A DNA stretch of 64,000 nucleotides from OLB6 sp964493635. Lineage in GTDB: Bacteria; Bacteroidota; Ignavibacteria; Kapaibacteriales; Kapaibacteriaceae. The translations under genes and the position numbers were made by a program. Location of the stretch: assembly GCA_964493635.1 (NCBI GenBank), contig CAZBOW010000004.1:1-64000 (forward strand), written 5' to 3'. Shown here in pieces: positions 44,407 to 52,966 of this stretch. Under the pieces are notes generated by a model. That model was given only the letters and a program-made list of their open reading frames with translations. It had not been told where the DNA came from and did no database searches. Numbering within the stretch: position 1 is the first letter of the stretch; each line of letters starts with the position of its first letter.

Positions 44407-44810
44407 ATGCTCTGAGTACGCTGCTGCTCCTGCTGGGGCTGCGCTTCATTCGGAGAAAGCAAATCGCGCAGCACCGTGCGATGATGGTCACCGCGTTTGT
44501 GGTGAGCATCGTGTTCTTAGCGGGTTACTTGTTGCACAAGTGGCACCTCTACAGTACGACGGGCTCCTATAATACCACGTTTCAGGGGCAGGGGGCTTGG
44601 CGGATCGCGTACTTTACGCTGTTGATCTCGCACGTCGTCCTTGCTGCGACGGTTCCGGTGCTGTCCTTGATCACGCTCTTCCGTGGTGCGACGATGCAGG
44701 TTGATCGCCATCGCGCCATCGCTCGCATCACCTTTCCGATCTGGCTGTACGTGTCGGTGACCGGTGTGCTGGTGTATTTCATGTTGTATCAATGGTTCCC
44801 AGCTTCATGA
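44373..44810 (+). CDS. DUF420 membrane protein (CtaM-like oxidase assembly factor)
   Basis: A 145-residue protein with four membrane helices and the DUF420 pattern LPAINATLNALSTLLLLLG, an RRKQIAQHRAMM loop, and HVVLAATVPVLSL. DUF420 proteins include CtaM, required for heme A oxidase activity in Staphylococcus. The GTG at 44373 overlaps the SCO gene by 34 bp, and no later start fits the family N-terminus. Its stop overlaps the next ATG (ATGA). Confidence 0.85.
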   Translation: MDQLPAINATLNALSTLLLLLGLRFIRRKQIAQHRAMMVTAFVVSIVFLAGYLLHKWHLYSTTGSYNTTFQGQGAWRIAYFTLLISHVVLAATVPVLSLITLFRGATMQVDRHRAIARITFPIWLYVSVTGVLVYFMLYQWFPAS

Positions 44811-45043
44811 AGCAGTGGCGACATATCGCGTGGATCACCGTCGTGATCCTTCTTCTCTGCGTGGCTCCGGAGAGTATGGCATGTCCGTCATGTAAAGAGG
44901 GCTTCCGGCCCGGCACAACGGAAGCATTAGCTGGAGAAGGATACTCGTGGTCGGTGTTGTTCATGTTGGCTGTGCCGATGGCTATTGTCTCGACGTTCAC
45001 CGTTGTTCTGGTGCGCAGGTTGAAGAAGGTTGAAGAAGGTTGA
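44807..45043 (+). CDS. Tiny CxxC membrane protein in the oxidase operon
   Basis: A 78-residue product I cannot assign to a named family. A signal peptide or first helix (ITVVILLLCVAPESMA) is followed by CPSCKEG, a short loop (FRPGTTEALAGEGYSW), and a second helix (VLFMLAVPMAIVSTFTVVLV) ending in basic and acidic residues. The Cys pair would face the periplasm just after the first helix, a plausible copper or thiol site. The ATG at 44807 overlaps the DUF420 stop. Position between oxidase assembly genes and ACIII suggests an assembly or linker role; this is inference. Confidence 0.75.
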   Translation: MKQWRHIAWITVVILLLCVAPESMACPSCKEGFRPGTTEALAGEGYSWSVLFMLAVPMAIVSTFTVVLVRRLKKVEEG

Positions 45044-45048
45044 TGGTG

Positions 45049-45067
45049 GAGAAGTTTGAGCCTTCTC
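45049..45067 (+). terminator. Weak hairpin between the oxidase and ACIII genes
   Basis: GAGAAG (45049-45054) can pair with CTTCTC (45062-45067) with a 7-nt loop, followed by GTCTTT. It could act as an attenuator between the two halves of the run, but the T-run is poor. Confidence 0.3.
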
Positions 45068-45126
45068 GTCTTTGAGGAGGTGCGGTTTTTCCGGATATTT
45101 GGACGTCTTTTTTAAAAGGGTGGCGA

Positions 45127-45876
45127 ATGTTCTCACGCCGTTTCGACATGGCAGTGAAGCTCGGTCTTGGTGCTGTCGGTGCTGTTGCCGGGATCGTGTT
45201 TCTTGTGATTTATTTCGGGGTCCGCAATGATGTTGCTGATGTGGGATATCGTCCGCAACAGCCGGTGCCCTTCTCACACAAACTGCACGCTGGGCAGCTT
45301 CAAATCAGTTGTCAGTACTGTCACGCTGGCGTAGAGGTGTCCGGTCATTCGCCGGTACCGTCAACGCAGACGTGTATGAACTGCCACACGCTGATTAAGG
45401 CAGACAGCCCGAAGCTTGAGGCGGTTCGTCAGAGCTATGAGTCGGGGACGCCGATTCAGTGGGTTCGCATCCACAAGGTTCCGGACTACGCACACTTCCC
45501 GCATGCGCGCCACATACGGGCCCAGATCGATTGCAAGTCCTGTCACGGACCCATCGAAGAAATGGGTGTGGTTTCGCAGGTGAAGCCCCTTACCATGGGA
45601 TGGTGTCTGGACTGCCACCGCAACCCTGAGCAGAATATTGTTGGTGCTCGTCCTATTTCGGGCGTGTTCACCGCTCAACTGCACGATGTTGAGCAGCTCA
45701 CCGACAGTGCCTACATCTTTGCCTCCATTGCTCCGCAGATTCAGGAGGCACGGCCAATGGTCGAACCGTCCTACGGCAACTATCTCTCGGACCTACCGCC
45801 GCACACGATTGGCGGTATTCCTCATCCGAAGAAGGCAGCCCTAGGCCCGGAGAATTGTTCGTCCTGTCACTACTAG
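45127..45876 (+). CDS. actA: Alternative complex III subunit ActA, pentaheme cytochrome c
   Basis: Periplasmic multiheme subunit of ACIII anchored by one N-terminal helix (AVKLGLGAVGAVAGIVFLVI). The 249 residues contain exactly five heme sites, CQYCH, CMNCH, CKSCH, CLDCH and CSSCH, the pentaheme count known for ActA. Additional His residues between them (PFSHKLHAGQ, HFPHARHIRA) can serve as distal ligands. It starts the actABCDEF series 83 bp after the small CxxC gene. Confidence 0.95.
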   Translation: MFSRRFDMAVKLGLGAVGAVAGIVFLVIYFGVRNDVADVGYRPQQPVPFSHKLHAGQLQISCQYCHAGVEVSGHSPVPSTQTCMNCHTLIKADSPKLEAVRQSYESGTPIQWVRIHKVPDYAHFPHARHIRAQIDCKSCHGPIEEMGVVSQVKPLTMGWCLDCHRNPEQNIVGARPISGVFTAQLHDVEQLTDSAYIFASIAPQIQEARPMVEPSYGNYLSDLPPHTIGGIPHPKKAALGPENCSSCHY

Positions 45877-45939
45877 TACCTCGTACCAGGGTGACATCAG
45901 TAGGATCGTAGAATCGAAACTCAACCGTAAGGTCAGATT

Positions 45940-48900
45940 ATGTCCGATCGTTCGCTCCACGCTTCGCAAGGAACCACGTGGCAAAGCTTGAATCAGCTGG
46001 CAGGAACCGACGCCACGACCGGCGAGTTTCCTGAAGGCCATACCACGGGGGCACTCGTAGATTCCACCGTCAGTCGACGCGGCTTTATGGCCCTGATGTC
46101 GGCTTCGATGGCGTTGACGGCAGCTGCCTGTCGCCGTCCAGTCCAGCACCTTGTGCCCACGGCCAAGTCGCTGGAAACAGCGATTCCAGGACTTCCCATG
46201 GACTATGCTACCGTGTATGTCCAGCGGAACGTAGCCTATGGTGCGCTGGTCAAGAGCCGCGAAGGTCGGCCAATCAAGGTCAAGGGCAATGATGTGCATC
46301 CGGTGAACCGTGGCGTATCATCGGCAGAAATGCAGGCCTCCATCCTGAGTTTGTACGATCCTGAGCGCATTCGCCGCCCGCGCGTGCGCCGCGGTGGGGG
46401 AGCAACATCCTACGAAAATGCCGTTTCTCAGGTTGTTACGGCTGTTACCGATGCACAGGCAGCCGGTAAGAAAGCCGTGCTCGTGATTGGTGAGCATGCA
46501 TCCCCGTCGTTTGCTGCGCTGTTGTCGGACGTGAGTGCTTCCATTCCGACAATCTCAACGGTGATGATGCCGGCCATTTCATCGACGAACGTAGCGATGG
46601 CCAACCAAGCCGTCTTCGGGATCAATGCAGAGTTGGTTCCAGACCTGTCCAAAGCAACAGCCATTGTGTGTGTCGACGCCGACCCACTTGGCACCGATCC
46701 CCTGGCAACCTACCATACGTCGCGTTTTGCCCAGATGCGTCGCCCGTCGAAGGCGTCGAAGGGGATGTCGAAGCTGGTCGTGGCTGAAGCCCAGTATTCC
46801 CTGACTGGTGCCAACGCGGATGAGCGCGTGCGTCTGCATCCATCGCAGATGGAGGCCTATCTGGCAGTGATCGAACAAACCGTTGCTGGTGGATCTGCCA
46901 TTGGTACCGATGTTGCCGCGCAGGCCAGTGATGCCACGCGCGCTGCCGCTGCCGACGCCGCCCGTCACCTCACACAGAATGCAGGTTCCGCCGTCTTGGT
47001 GGCTGGCCGTCATCTGTCTCCACGTGCTCAGGCAATGGCTATCGCGATCAACGCTGCCATCAATGCCTATGGTACGGTGATCTCCGCCAATCACGTCCTG
47101 CCCAACAGCGGACAAACCGACGCTAGCGTTGCAGCCCTCGAAGCCGATCTGACAGCCGGTTCCGTTCACGCGTTGATCTTCGTCGATGTCAACCCAGAGT
47201 ATACCGCCAGCCGTTCGTTCCGCGCCGCGATGGTGAAGGCTCCGGTTCGTGTTGCCCTGAACCTGTACGAAGATGAAACGGCAGCCGTGTGCGACATCAG
47301 CATCCCCGGTTCACACTGGCTGGAATCGTGGGGCGATGCTGTCGCTATCGACGGTACATTGTCGATCCGTCAACCGTTGATTGCACCGATGAACGAAGGG
47401 GTCGCGTCCACGGAGGACACGATCATGAAGATTGCCCGTGGTGTGAACAGCTCGTTGTTCAGCACCGTGGAAACGTATCACGACTACGTCAAGGCACGTT
47501 GGTCGACCGTTGGCGAGTGGAACACGATGCTGCGNNNNNNNNNNNNNNNNNNNNNNNNNNNNNNNNNNNNNNNNNNNNNNNNNNNNNNNNNNNNNNNNNN
47601 NNNNNNNNNNNNNNNNNNNNNNNNNNNNNNNNNNTGTCCCTCAACCTCGCAGCTGGTGCAGGATTGCCCGCAGCGTCGACGCCAGCCAAGATGGTGGTGA
47701 TGACGGTTCCATCACTGGCGCTCTATGACGGTCGGGTGACGAATAATGCTTGGCTGATGGAATTGCCGGACCCCGTGACAAAGATCACGTGGGAGAACGT
47801 CGCCCTGATGAGTGCGCAAACGGCAGTTGGTCTGGGTATTGCCGCAAGCCTGTCGGCGGCAGATGTCGCGGCAGCCAACGGCCGTGTGGTCACGGTGAAA
47901 ACCGATGTTGGTTCGGTCGATCTTCCTGCGTGGGTCCAACCTGGTATGGCCGATGATGTCGTTGCCGTAAGTCTCGGTTTCGGACGCAGTACCGGCACCG
48001 TTTCGGCCTCGATGGGTGTGAATGCGTACTCCTTGACGGCAACGCCCGTTGGCTACAGCGTGGCCGACGTAAAGCCTGTGGGCACCAGCGTTCATAAAGT
48101 TGCGTGCTCTCAGGATCACCATACCCTTGGAGACGGACAGTCGGAGCACGATCAGCGTCCGGTTGCCAAGCGCGTGACGCTTGCCGACGTCGAGGCTGGT
48201 GCCTATCCCAACCTGACGGAACACTTTCCAAGTGCCGGTCCGGATGGCAAGTTCCTTGAGCCCCTTTCCATCACAGCGGACTACGAATACAAGGGTCACC
48301 GCTGGGGCATGGTGATCGACATGAGCGCCTGTACTGGCTGTTCCTCGTGCGTGATTGCCTGCCAGAGTGAGAATAACATTCCGACCGTTGGAAAAGAACA
48401 GGTGATGCTGGGTAGGGAAATGCACTGGATTCGGATTGACCGGTACTACACCGGATCGATGGAGTCCCCGGACACGATCGTCGAACCCATGCTGTGTCAG
48501 CATTGCGAGAATGCCCCGTGCGAGAACGTTTGTCCGGTAGCGGCCACGACGCACTCGCCGGAGGGCCTCAACGAGATGACGTACAACCGCTGTGTGGGCA
48601 CACGCTACTGTTTGAACAACTGCCCGTATAAGGTGCGTCGATTCAACTTCCTGAACTATCACACAGACTATGCCTCACCGATGGATCTGGTATTCAACCC
48701 AGATGTAACGATGCGGATGCGTGGTGTGATGGAGAAGTGTACGTTCTGTGTCCAGCGTCTGCATGAGGCAAAGTGGCACGCACGTGACGAGGGTAGGGCC
48801 CGCATCAAGGATGGAGAGGCCATTACGGCCTGTCAGGAAGCCTGCCCGGCAGGAGCCATCATCTTTGGCGACACGAATGACCCTGAGAGCATGGTCTCGA

Positions 48901-49025
48901 AGGCCCGGTACCACGAGCGCGGATTCCGCGTTCTTTCCGAGCTGAACGTACGGCCGCAGGTGACGTATCTGGCCAAGGTGAAGAACACCACGGAAAAGAC
49001 GCCGGACCCGCACGCTGCTCATTGA
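45940..49025 (+). CDS. actB: Alternative complex III subunit ActB, interrupted by a real sequence gap
   Basis: Large iron-sulfur subunit resembling a fusion of a molybdopterin oxidoreductase and a ferredoxin-type subunit; in characterised ACIII the Mo cofactor is absent. The N-terminus has a twin-arginine signal (SRRGFMALMSASM) ending TAAAC. The C-terminal part has Cys groups CTGCSSCVIAC, CQHCENAPCENVC, CVGTRYCLNNC and CTFC...CQEAC for several Fe-S clusters. The frame up to 47534 and the frame from 47635 to the stop do not match across the 100 N. Without the gap about 995 codons are visible, and the missing length must be 2 modulo 3 for an intact gene. Confidence 0.92.
47535..47634. other. 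Unresolved sequence gap (100 N placeholder) inside actB
   Basis: Unlike the other two N blocks, the flanking sequences are not duplicated and the reading frame shifts, so some actB sequence is truly missing and the stated length is arbitrary. Confidence 0.9.
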
Positions 49026-49064
49026 TTGATAAGAAACTCGTACTAACAACACCAGGATGTCGAC

Positions 49065-50489
49065 ATGACCGTCGCCCAGGACCAAGAACGAATGCAGGCC
49101 CATCTCTCGCACGACGAACCAGTGCGTGAGCCGCTTGTACTTGGCAATCCATCGATGCGGGATATCACCGCACGGATCGCCAGTATCGTTGAATCCAAGA
49201 TCACTACGAAGTACCTCCTCACACTGGGTCTCACCGGCACGATGGCGGCCTTGGGGTTGTTCGCCCTTTTCTATACCATCACCACCGGTATCGGGGTGTG
49301 GGGCCTAAACAATCCGATCGGTTGGGGATGGGACATCACCAACTTCGTCTTCTGGATCGGTATTGGTCACGCCGGCACCCTGATCTCAGCCATTCTCTTC
49401 CTGTTCCGCCAGAAGTGGCGTACAGCAATCAACCGGTCGGCTGAGGCCATGACGATTTTTGCTGTGGTGTGTGCCTTAACGATGGTACTGAGCCACACGG
49501 GTCGTCCGTGGCTCTTTTACTGGTTGCTACCGTATCCGAACCAGATGCAGATGTGGATCAACTTCCGCTCTCCGCTGGCATGGGACGTGTTCGCCGTGAA
49601 CACCTACTTTGCTGTGTCGGCGATGTTCTGGTTTGTTGGTCTGATTCCGGACCTTGCCACGGTTCGGAACTACGTCAAAGGCCCTGTAGCGAAGAAGGTG
49701 TACTCGTTCCTCTCGCTCGGTTGGACGGGCTCGACGCGTCACTGGCATCACTACGAGATTGCCTATATGATTCTGGCAGGCATCTCTACGCCACTGGTAC
49801 TCTCGGTTCACTCGGTGGTATCCTTCGACTTTACCGTAGGTGTGCTGCCTGGATGGCATACCACCATCTTCCCGCCGTACTTCGTTGCTGGTGCCATTTT
49901 CTCTGGCTTCGCCATGGTAATGACGCTACTGGTGATTGCTCGCGAGATTCTCGATCTGAAGCAGTTTATTACGCTGAAGCACTTTGAGAACATGAATAAG
50001 ATCATCCTGGCAACAGGCATGATGGTAGGCTATGCCTATGCAATGGAGATGTTCATTGCATGGTATTCCGGTAGCCAGTGGGAGCGTTGGATCTTCATTA
50101 ACCGGGCCATGGGCGATTATGCCTGGGCGTACTGGACCATGGTGGCCTGCAACGTGGTTTCGCCACAGGTGTACTGGTTCAAGAAAGCGCGTCGCAGTAT
50201 TCCGCTGATGTTCATCATCTCGATCTTCGTCAACATCGGAATGTGGTTTGAGCGGTTTACCATTATCGCCACGACGCTGCACCACGACTTCCTGCCGGCA
50301 TCATGGGGCTACTACACGCCAACATGGGTTGAGATCTCCATCTTTGTTGGAACGTTCGGCATCTTCCTAACCCTGTTCCTGCTCTTTGCCAAGTTCGTTC
50401 CGGTGATTGCCATTGCTGAGGTGAAATCGATCATGCCGTCGGCACAGCCATCACATCATCACGGCGATGACCACGGTCATCATCACTAA
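49065..50489 (+). CDS. actC: Alternative complex III subunit ActC (NrfD/PsrC family)
   Basis: Quinol-interacting membrane subunit of 474 residues with about ten helices. The typical GWGWDITNFVFWIGIGHAGTLISAILFLFRQKWR region forms the start of the quinol site, and VLSHTGRPWLFYWLLPYP and SVHSVVSFDFTVG follow. A soluble N-terminus (about 55 residues) precedes the first helix. The C-terminus ends in a His-rich tail (SHHHGDDHGHHH). The length fits ActC. Confidence 0.94.
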   Translation: MTVAQDQERMQAHLSHDEPVREPLVLGNPSMRDITARIASIVESKITTKYLLTLGLTGTMAALGLFALFYTITTGIGVWGLNNPIGWGWDITNFVFWIGIGHAGTLISAILFLFRQKWRTAINRSAEAMTIFAVVCALTMVLSHTGRPWLFYWLLPYPNQMQMWINFRSPLAWDVFAVNTYFAVSAMFWFVGLIPDLATVRNYVKGPVAKKVYSFLSLGWTGSTRHWHHYEIAYMILAGISTPLVLSVHSVVSFDFTVGVLPGWHTTIFPPYFVAGAIFSGFAMVMTLLVIAREILDLKQFITLKHFENMNKIILATGMMVGYAYAMEMFIAWYSGSQWERWIFINRAMGDYAWAYWTMVACNVVSPQVYWFKKARRSIPLMFIISIFVNIGMWFERFTIIATTLHHDFLPASWGYYTPTWVEISIFVGTFGIFLTLFLLFAKFVPVIAIAEVKSIMPSAQPSHHHGDDHGHHH

Positions 50490-50522
50490 TCTGTCGCTGG
50501 ATTTCAATCAAGGACTATCACG

Positions 50523-51068
50523 ATGAGTACTGCACCAGTTGGCGCCATTGGAGAGTACACGGACGTCAATCAGATCATGTCCGTTGCGGAGCAAATCCGT
50601 GATGCCGGATATCGGCACTGGGATATTCACACGCCGTACCCAGTTCACGGCTTGGACAAGGCGATGGGAATCAAACGCACGTTTCTTACCTACATCTCGT
50701 TTGCAGGGATGGTAGGGGGCTTGTCCACGGCGCTTGGGTTGCAGTTCTGGACGGGAGCAGTGGATTACGTCCTCAACATCGGGGGTAAGGGCTTCTTCGA
50801 CTGGCAGTTCTCGGTGCCGGTAGATTTCGAGTTGAGTATCCTCGGAACAGCCATTGCAACGGTCGTGGGACTGTTCGGTTTGTGCCGGATTCCAACGTGG
50901 TACAACCGCTATCAGGACGATGCTAGTTTTCAAAAGGCCACAAACGACACCTTCGTTGTGACCATCAATGCCGAGGACGATCGGTTCTCGGCCGAGGGAA
51001 CGCAGGACTTCCTGCGTCGACTGGGCGCCAGTAACGTGCACCTCGTCAATCCCGTGAACAACGCTTGA
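50523..51068 (+). CDS. actD: Alternative complex III subunit ActD (DUF3341)
   Basis: Two-helix membrane subunit of 181 residues: a soluble ferredoxin-like N-domain (MSVAEQIRDAGYRHWDIHTPYPVHGLDKAMGI), two helices with an intervening loop (TGAVDYVLNIGGKGFFDW), then a short soluble end (RRLGASNVHLV). This is the DUF3341 pattern of ActD. It follows actC by 33 bp. Confidence 0.92.
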   Translation: MSTAPVGAIGEYTDVNQIMSVAEQIRDAGYRHWDIHTPYPVHGLDKAMGIKRTFLTYISFAGMVGGLSTALGLQFWTGAVDYVLNIGGKGFFDWQFSVPVDFELSILGTAIATVVGLFGLCRIPTWYNRYQDDASFQKATNDTFVVTINAEDDRFSAEGTQDFLRRLGASNVHLVNPVNNA

Positions 51069-51089
51069 TCACTCATCTACCGTACTTGC

Positions 51090-51719
51090 ATGAATGCTCC
51101 TCGTAAAATCTCGTTTCTGGTCCTGATCCCCATCGGGGCTGTGGCCGTTTTCATGATTGTGATCCTGTCGGGCCGCATCACATGGTTCTCTGAACAGCCG
51201 CCGTTGGAGTTCAATCCAAACATGGATCATAATCGGAAAGCGATCACGCAATCCGCCAATGGGTTCTTCTCCGATGGTGCCAGTCAGCGGCCGCCGGTAG
51301 AAGGTACTGTGGGCCGCACTCAAGTGGTGTATCCGCTTGGCATGGGTGATGTGGACGAGGCCGAGGTGCAGAACGTCGATCCCATGCTTGAGCAAACGGA
51401 GTTCTTGTTGGCCCGTGGTCAGAACCGATTTAATGTGTTCTGTTCACCATGCCACTACTATAACGGACAAAGCGAGATGTCGGCAGTATCGCAAAAGGGC
51501 TGGCCGGGCATTCCGAACTTGACGCGTCCAGAGACGCAGGCCCTGTCCAATGCGCGCATCTTCCACATCATTAGTGCCGGCCAGAACTTGATGCCGAAGT
51601 ATGCCGATAAGATTGCGCCGATCGACCGTTGGGCCATCATCTATTACCTGCGCACGCTGCAGGCTGCCGCCGGCACGGTAGCTGTAGCCGACACCACCGC
51701 ACCTGCACAAGTGAACTAA
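51090..51719 (+). CDS. actE: Alternative complex III subunit ActE, monoheme cytochrome c
   Basis: Membrane-anchored monoheme cytochrome, 209 residues. One N-terminal helix (ISFLVLIPIGAVAVFMIVIL), a loop, then the heme site CSPCH near residue 116 and a distal Met in AGQNLMPKYADKI. No lipobox is obvious, in contrast to many ActE proteins; anchoring appears to be by the N-terminal helix. In ACIII this subunit is thought to hand electrons towards the oxidase. Confidence 0.92.
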   Translation: MNAPRKISFLVLIPIGAVAVFMIVILSGRITWFSEQPPLEFNPNMDHNRKAITQSANGFFSDGASQRPPVEGTVGRTQVVYPLGMGDVDEAEVQNVDPMLEQTEFLLARGQNRFNVFCSPCHYYNGQSEMSAVSQKGWPGIPNLTRPETQALSNARIFHIISAGQNLMPKYADKIAPIDRWAIIYYLRTLQAAAGTVAVADTTAPAQVN

Positions 51720-51744
51720 TCGAAGAAGGGTAGAGGATATTCCT

Positions 51745-52953
51745 ATGACAGATGTACGCATTGGTTCTGCGCCACTTATTGGCACCCTTCGGAAGGTTGG
51801 CATGGGGCTGCTCGTTGCCGGTCTTGCCGGTCTGGGCGCAGTGTATGCCTTGAATGGACAGGAACGTGCCGTAGCTGACTACTTGATCGGCTTCTGGTAC
51901 TTCGCGGGGATCAGCTTGACCATGGTCTTCTTCGCCACGCTGCAGTATCTGGCGCGCGCCGGCTGGAGTGCATCAATCCGCCGGGTGGCGGAGAACTATA
52001 CCGGCATGGTGCCCTTCATGGCTCTATTCCTGGTACCCATTGTTCTGAACCTGCTTAGTGAGCATCACTCGATCTACGAGTGGACGCATGCCTCGGCTGC
52101 GCACGACCCGATTCTACAAACGAAGGCTGCCTACCTGAATGTGCCGTTCTTCGTAGTGCGGTTGGGCATTTACTGCCTGTTGTGGATTGGTATGGCATGG
52201 TATATCGTTGGCAATTCGGTCAAGCAGGACGAAACGACCGACATTGCGCCAACGCGGAAGAATTGGAAGCGCTCCGCACCGTGGATCCTCGTCTATGCAC
52301 TTACGATTACGTTCGCGGCGTTCGATCTGCTGATGTCGCTGGAGCCCCACTGGTTTTCGACCATCTGGGGTGTGTACTCCTTTGCTGGTCACTTTGTGGC
52401 AGCGCTCTCGATTATTGCCGTCACGCTGGTGGCATTCCACAATCGGGGTCTGCTCAAAGGATACATCCGCGACGAGCACTTCCACGACCTGGGCAAGCTG
52501 ATGTTTGCGTTCTCGGTGTTTTGGGCCTACATCGGTTTTTCCCAGTACTTCATCATCTGGTACGCCAACATCCCGGAAGAAACGATCTACTACACGCATC
52601 GCATGTCCGGTGGATGGGAGATCTTCGGCTATATCTTGATTGGTCTGCGCTTCGTGCTGCCATTTGCCTTGTTGCTCCGTCAGGATGTTAAGCGCCGGAA
52701 GAACATGCTGCTCGTAGCTGCTGCCGTGATCTTGTCGGGTCATTTCATTGATCTTGTGTGGATTGTCATGCCTGCCGTGGCAAAGGTGATCAATCATGAA
52801 TCGCCAACCATCATCTTCGGATGGCAGGAGTTCACCGGTGTGATCTTCTTCGCGGGTGCCTTCCTGTTCTTTGCCTCGCAGTTGTTTTCGAAGCGCCGAT
52901 CGGTTGCCATCAACGATCCGTTGCTCCAAGAGTCGTTTGAGTATCATTCCTAA
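51745..52953 (+). CDS. actF: Alternative complex III subunit ActF
   Basis: Second polytopic NrfD-like subunit, 402 residues, about ten helices. It includes YLIGFWYFAGISLTMVFFATLQYLARAGW near the start, YEWTHASAAHDPIL, FDLLMSLEPHWFSTIWGVYSFAGHFV and FSQYFIIWYANIPEET, all characteristic of ActF. It closes the act series; lpd starts 13 bp later, so transcription probably continues. Confidence 0.94.
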   Translation: MTDVRIGSAPLIGTLRKVGMGLLVAGLAGLGAVYALNGQERAVADYLIGFWYFAGISLTMVFFATLQYLARAGWSASIRRVAENYTGMVPFMALFLVPIVLNLLSEHHSIYEWTHASAAHDPILQTKAAYLNVPFFVVRLGIYCLLWIGMAWYIVGNSVKQDETTDIAPTRKNWKRSAPWILVYALTITFAAFDLLMSLEPHWFSTIWGVYSFAGHFVAALSIIAVTLVAFHNRGLLKGYIRDEHFHDLGKLMFAFSVFWAYIGFSQYFIIWYANIPEETIYYTHRMSGGWEIFGYILIGLRFVLPFALLLRQDVKRRKNMLLVAAAVILSGHFIDLVWIVMPAVAKVINHESPTIIFGWQEFTGVIFFAGAFLFFASQLFSKRRSVAINDPLLQESFEYHS

Positions 52954-52966
52954 GAAATTGTGACCT

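Noticed and set aside
45017..45046. Another 12-bp array at the end of the CxxC microprotein gene
   Set aside because: The repeat AGGTTGAAGA has a 10-bp period, so it does not belong to the 12-bp set.
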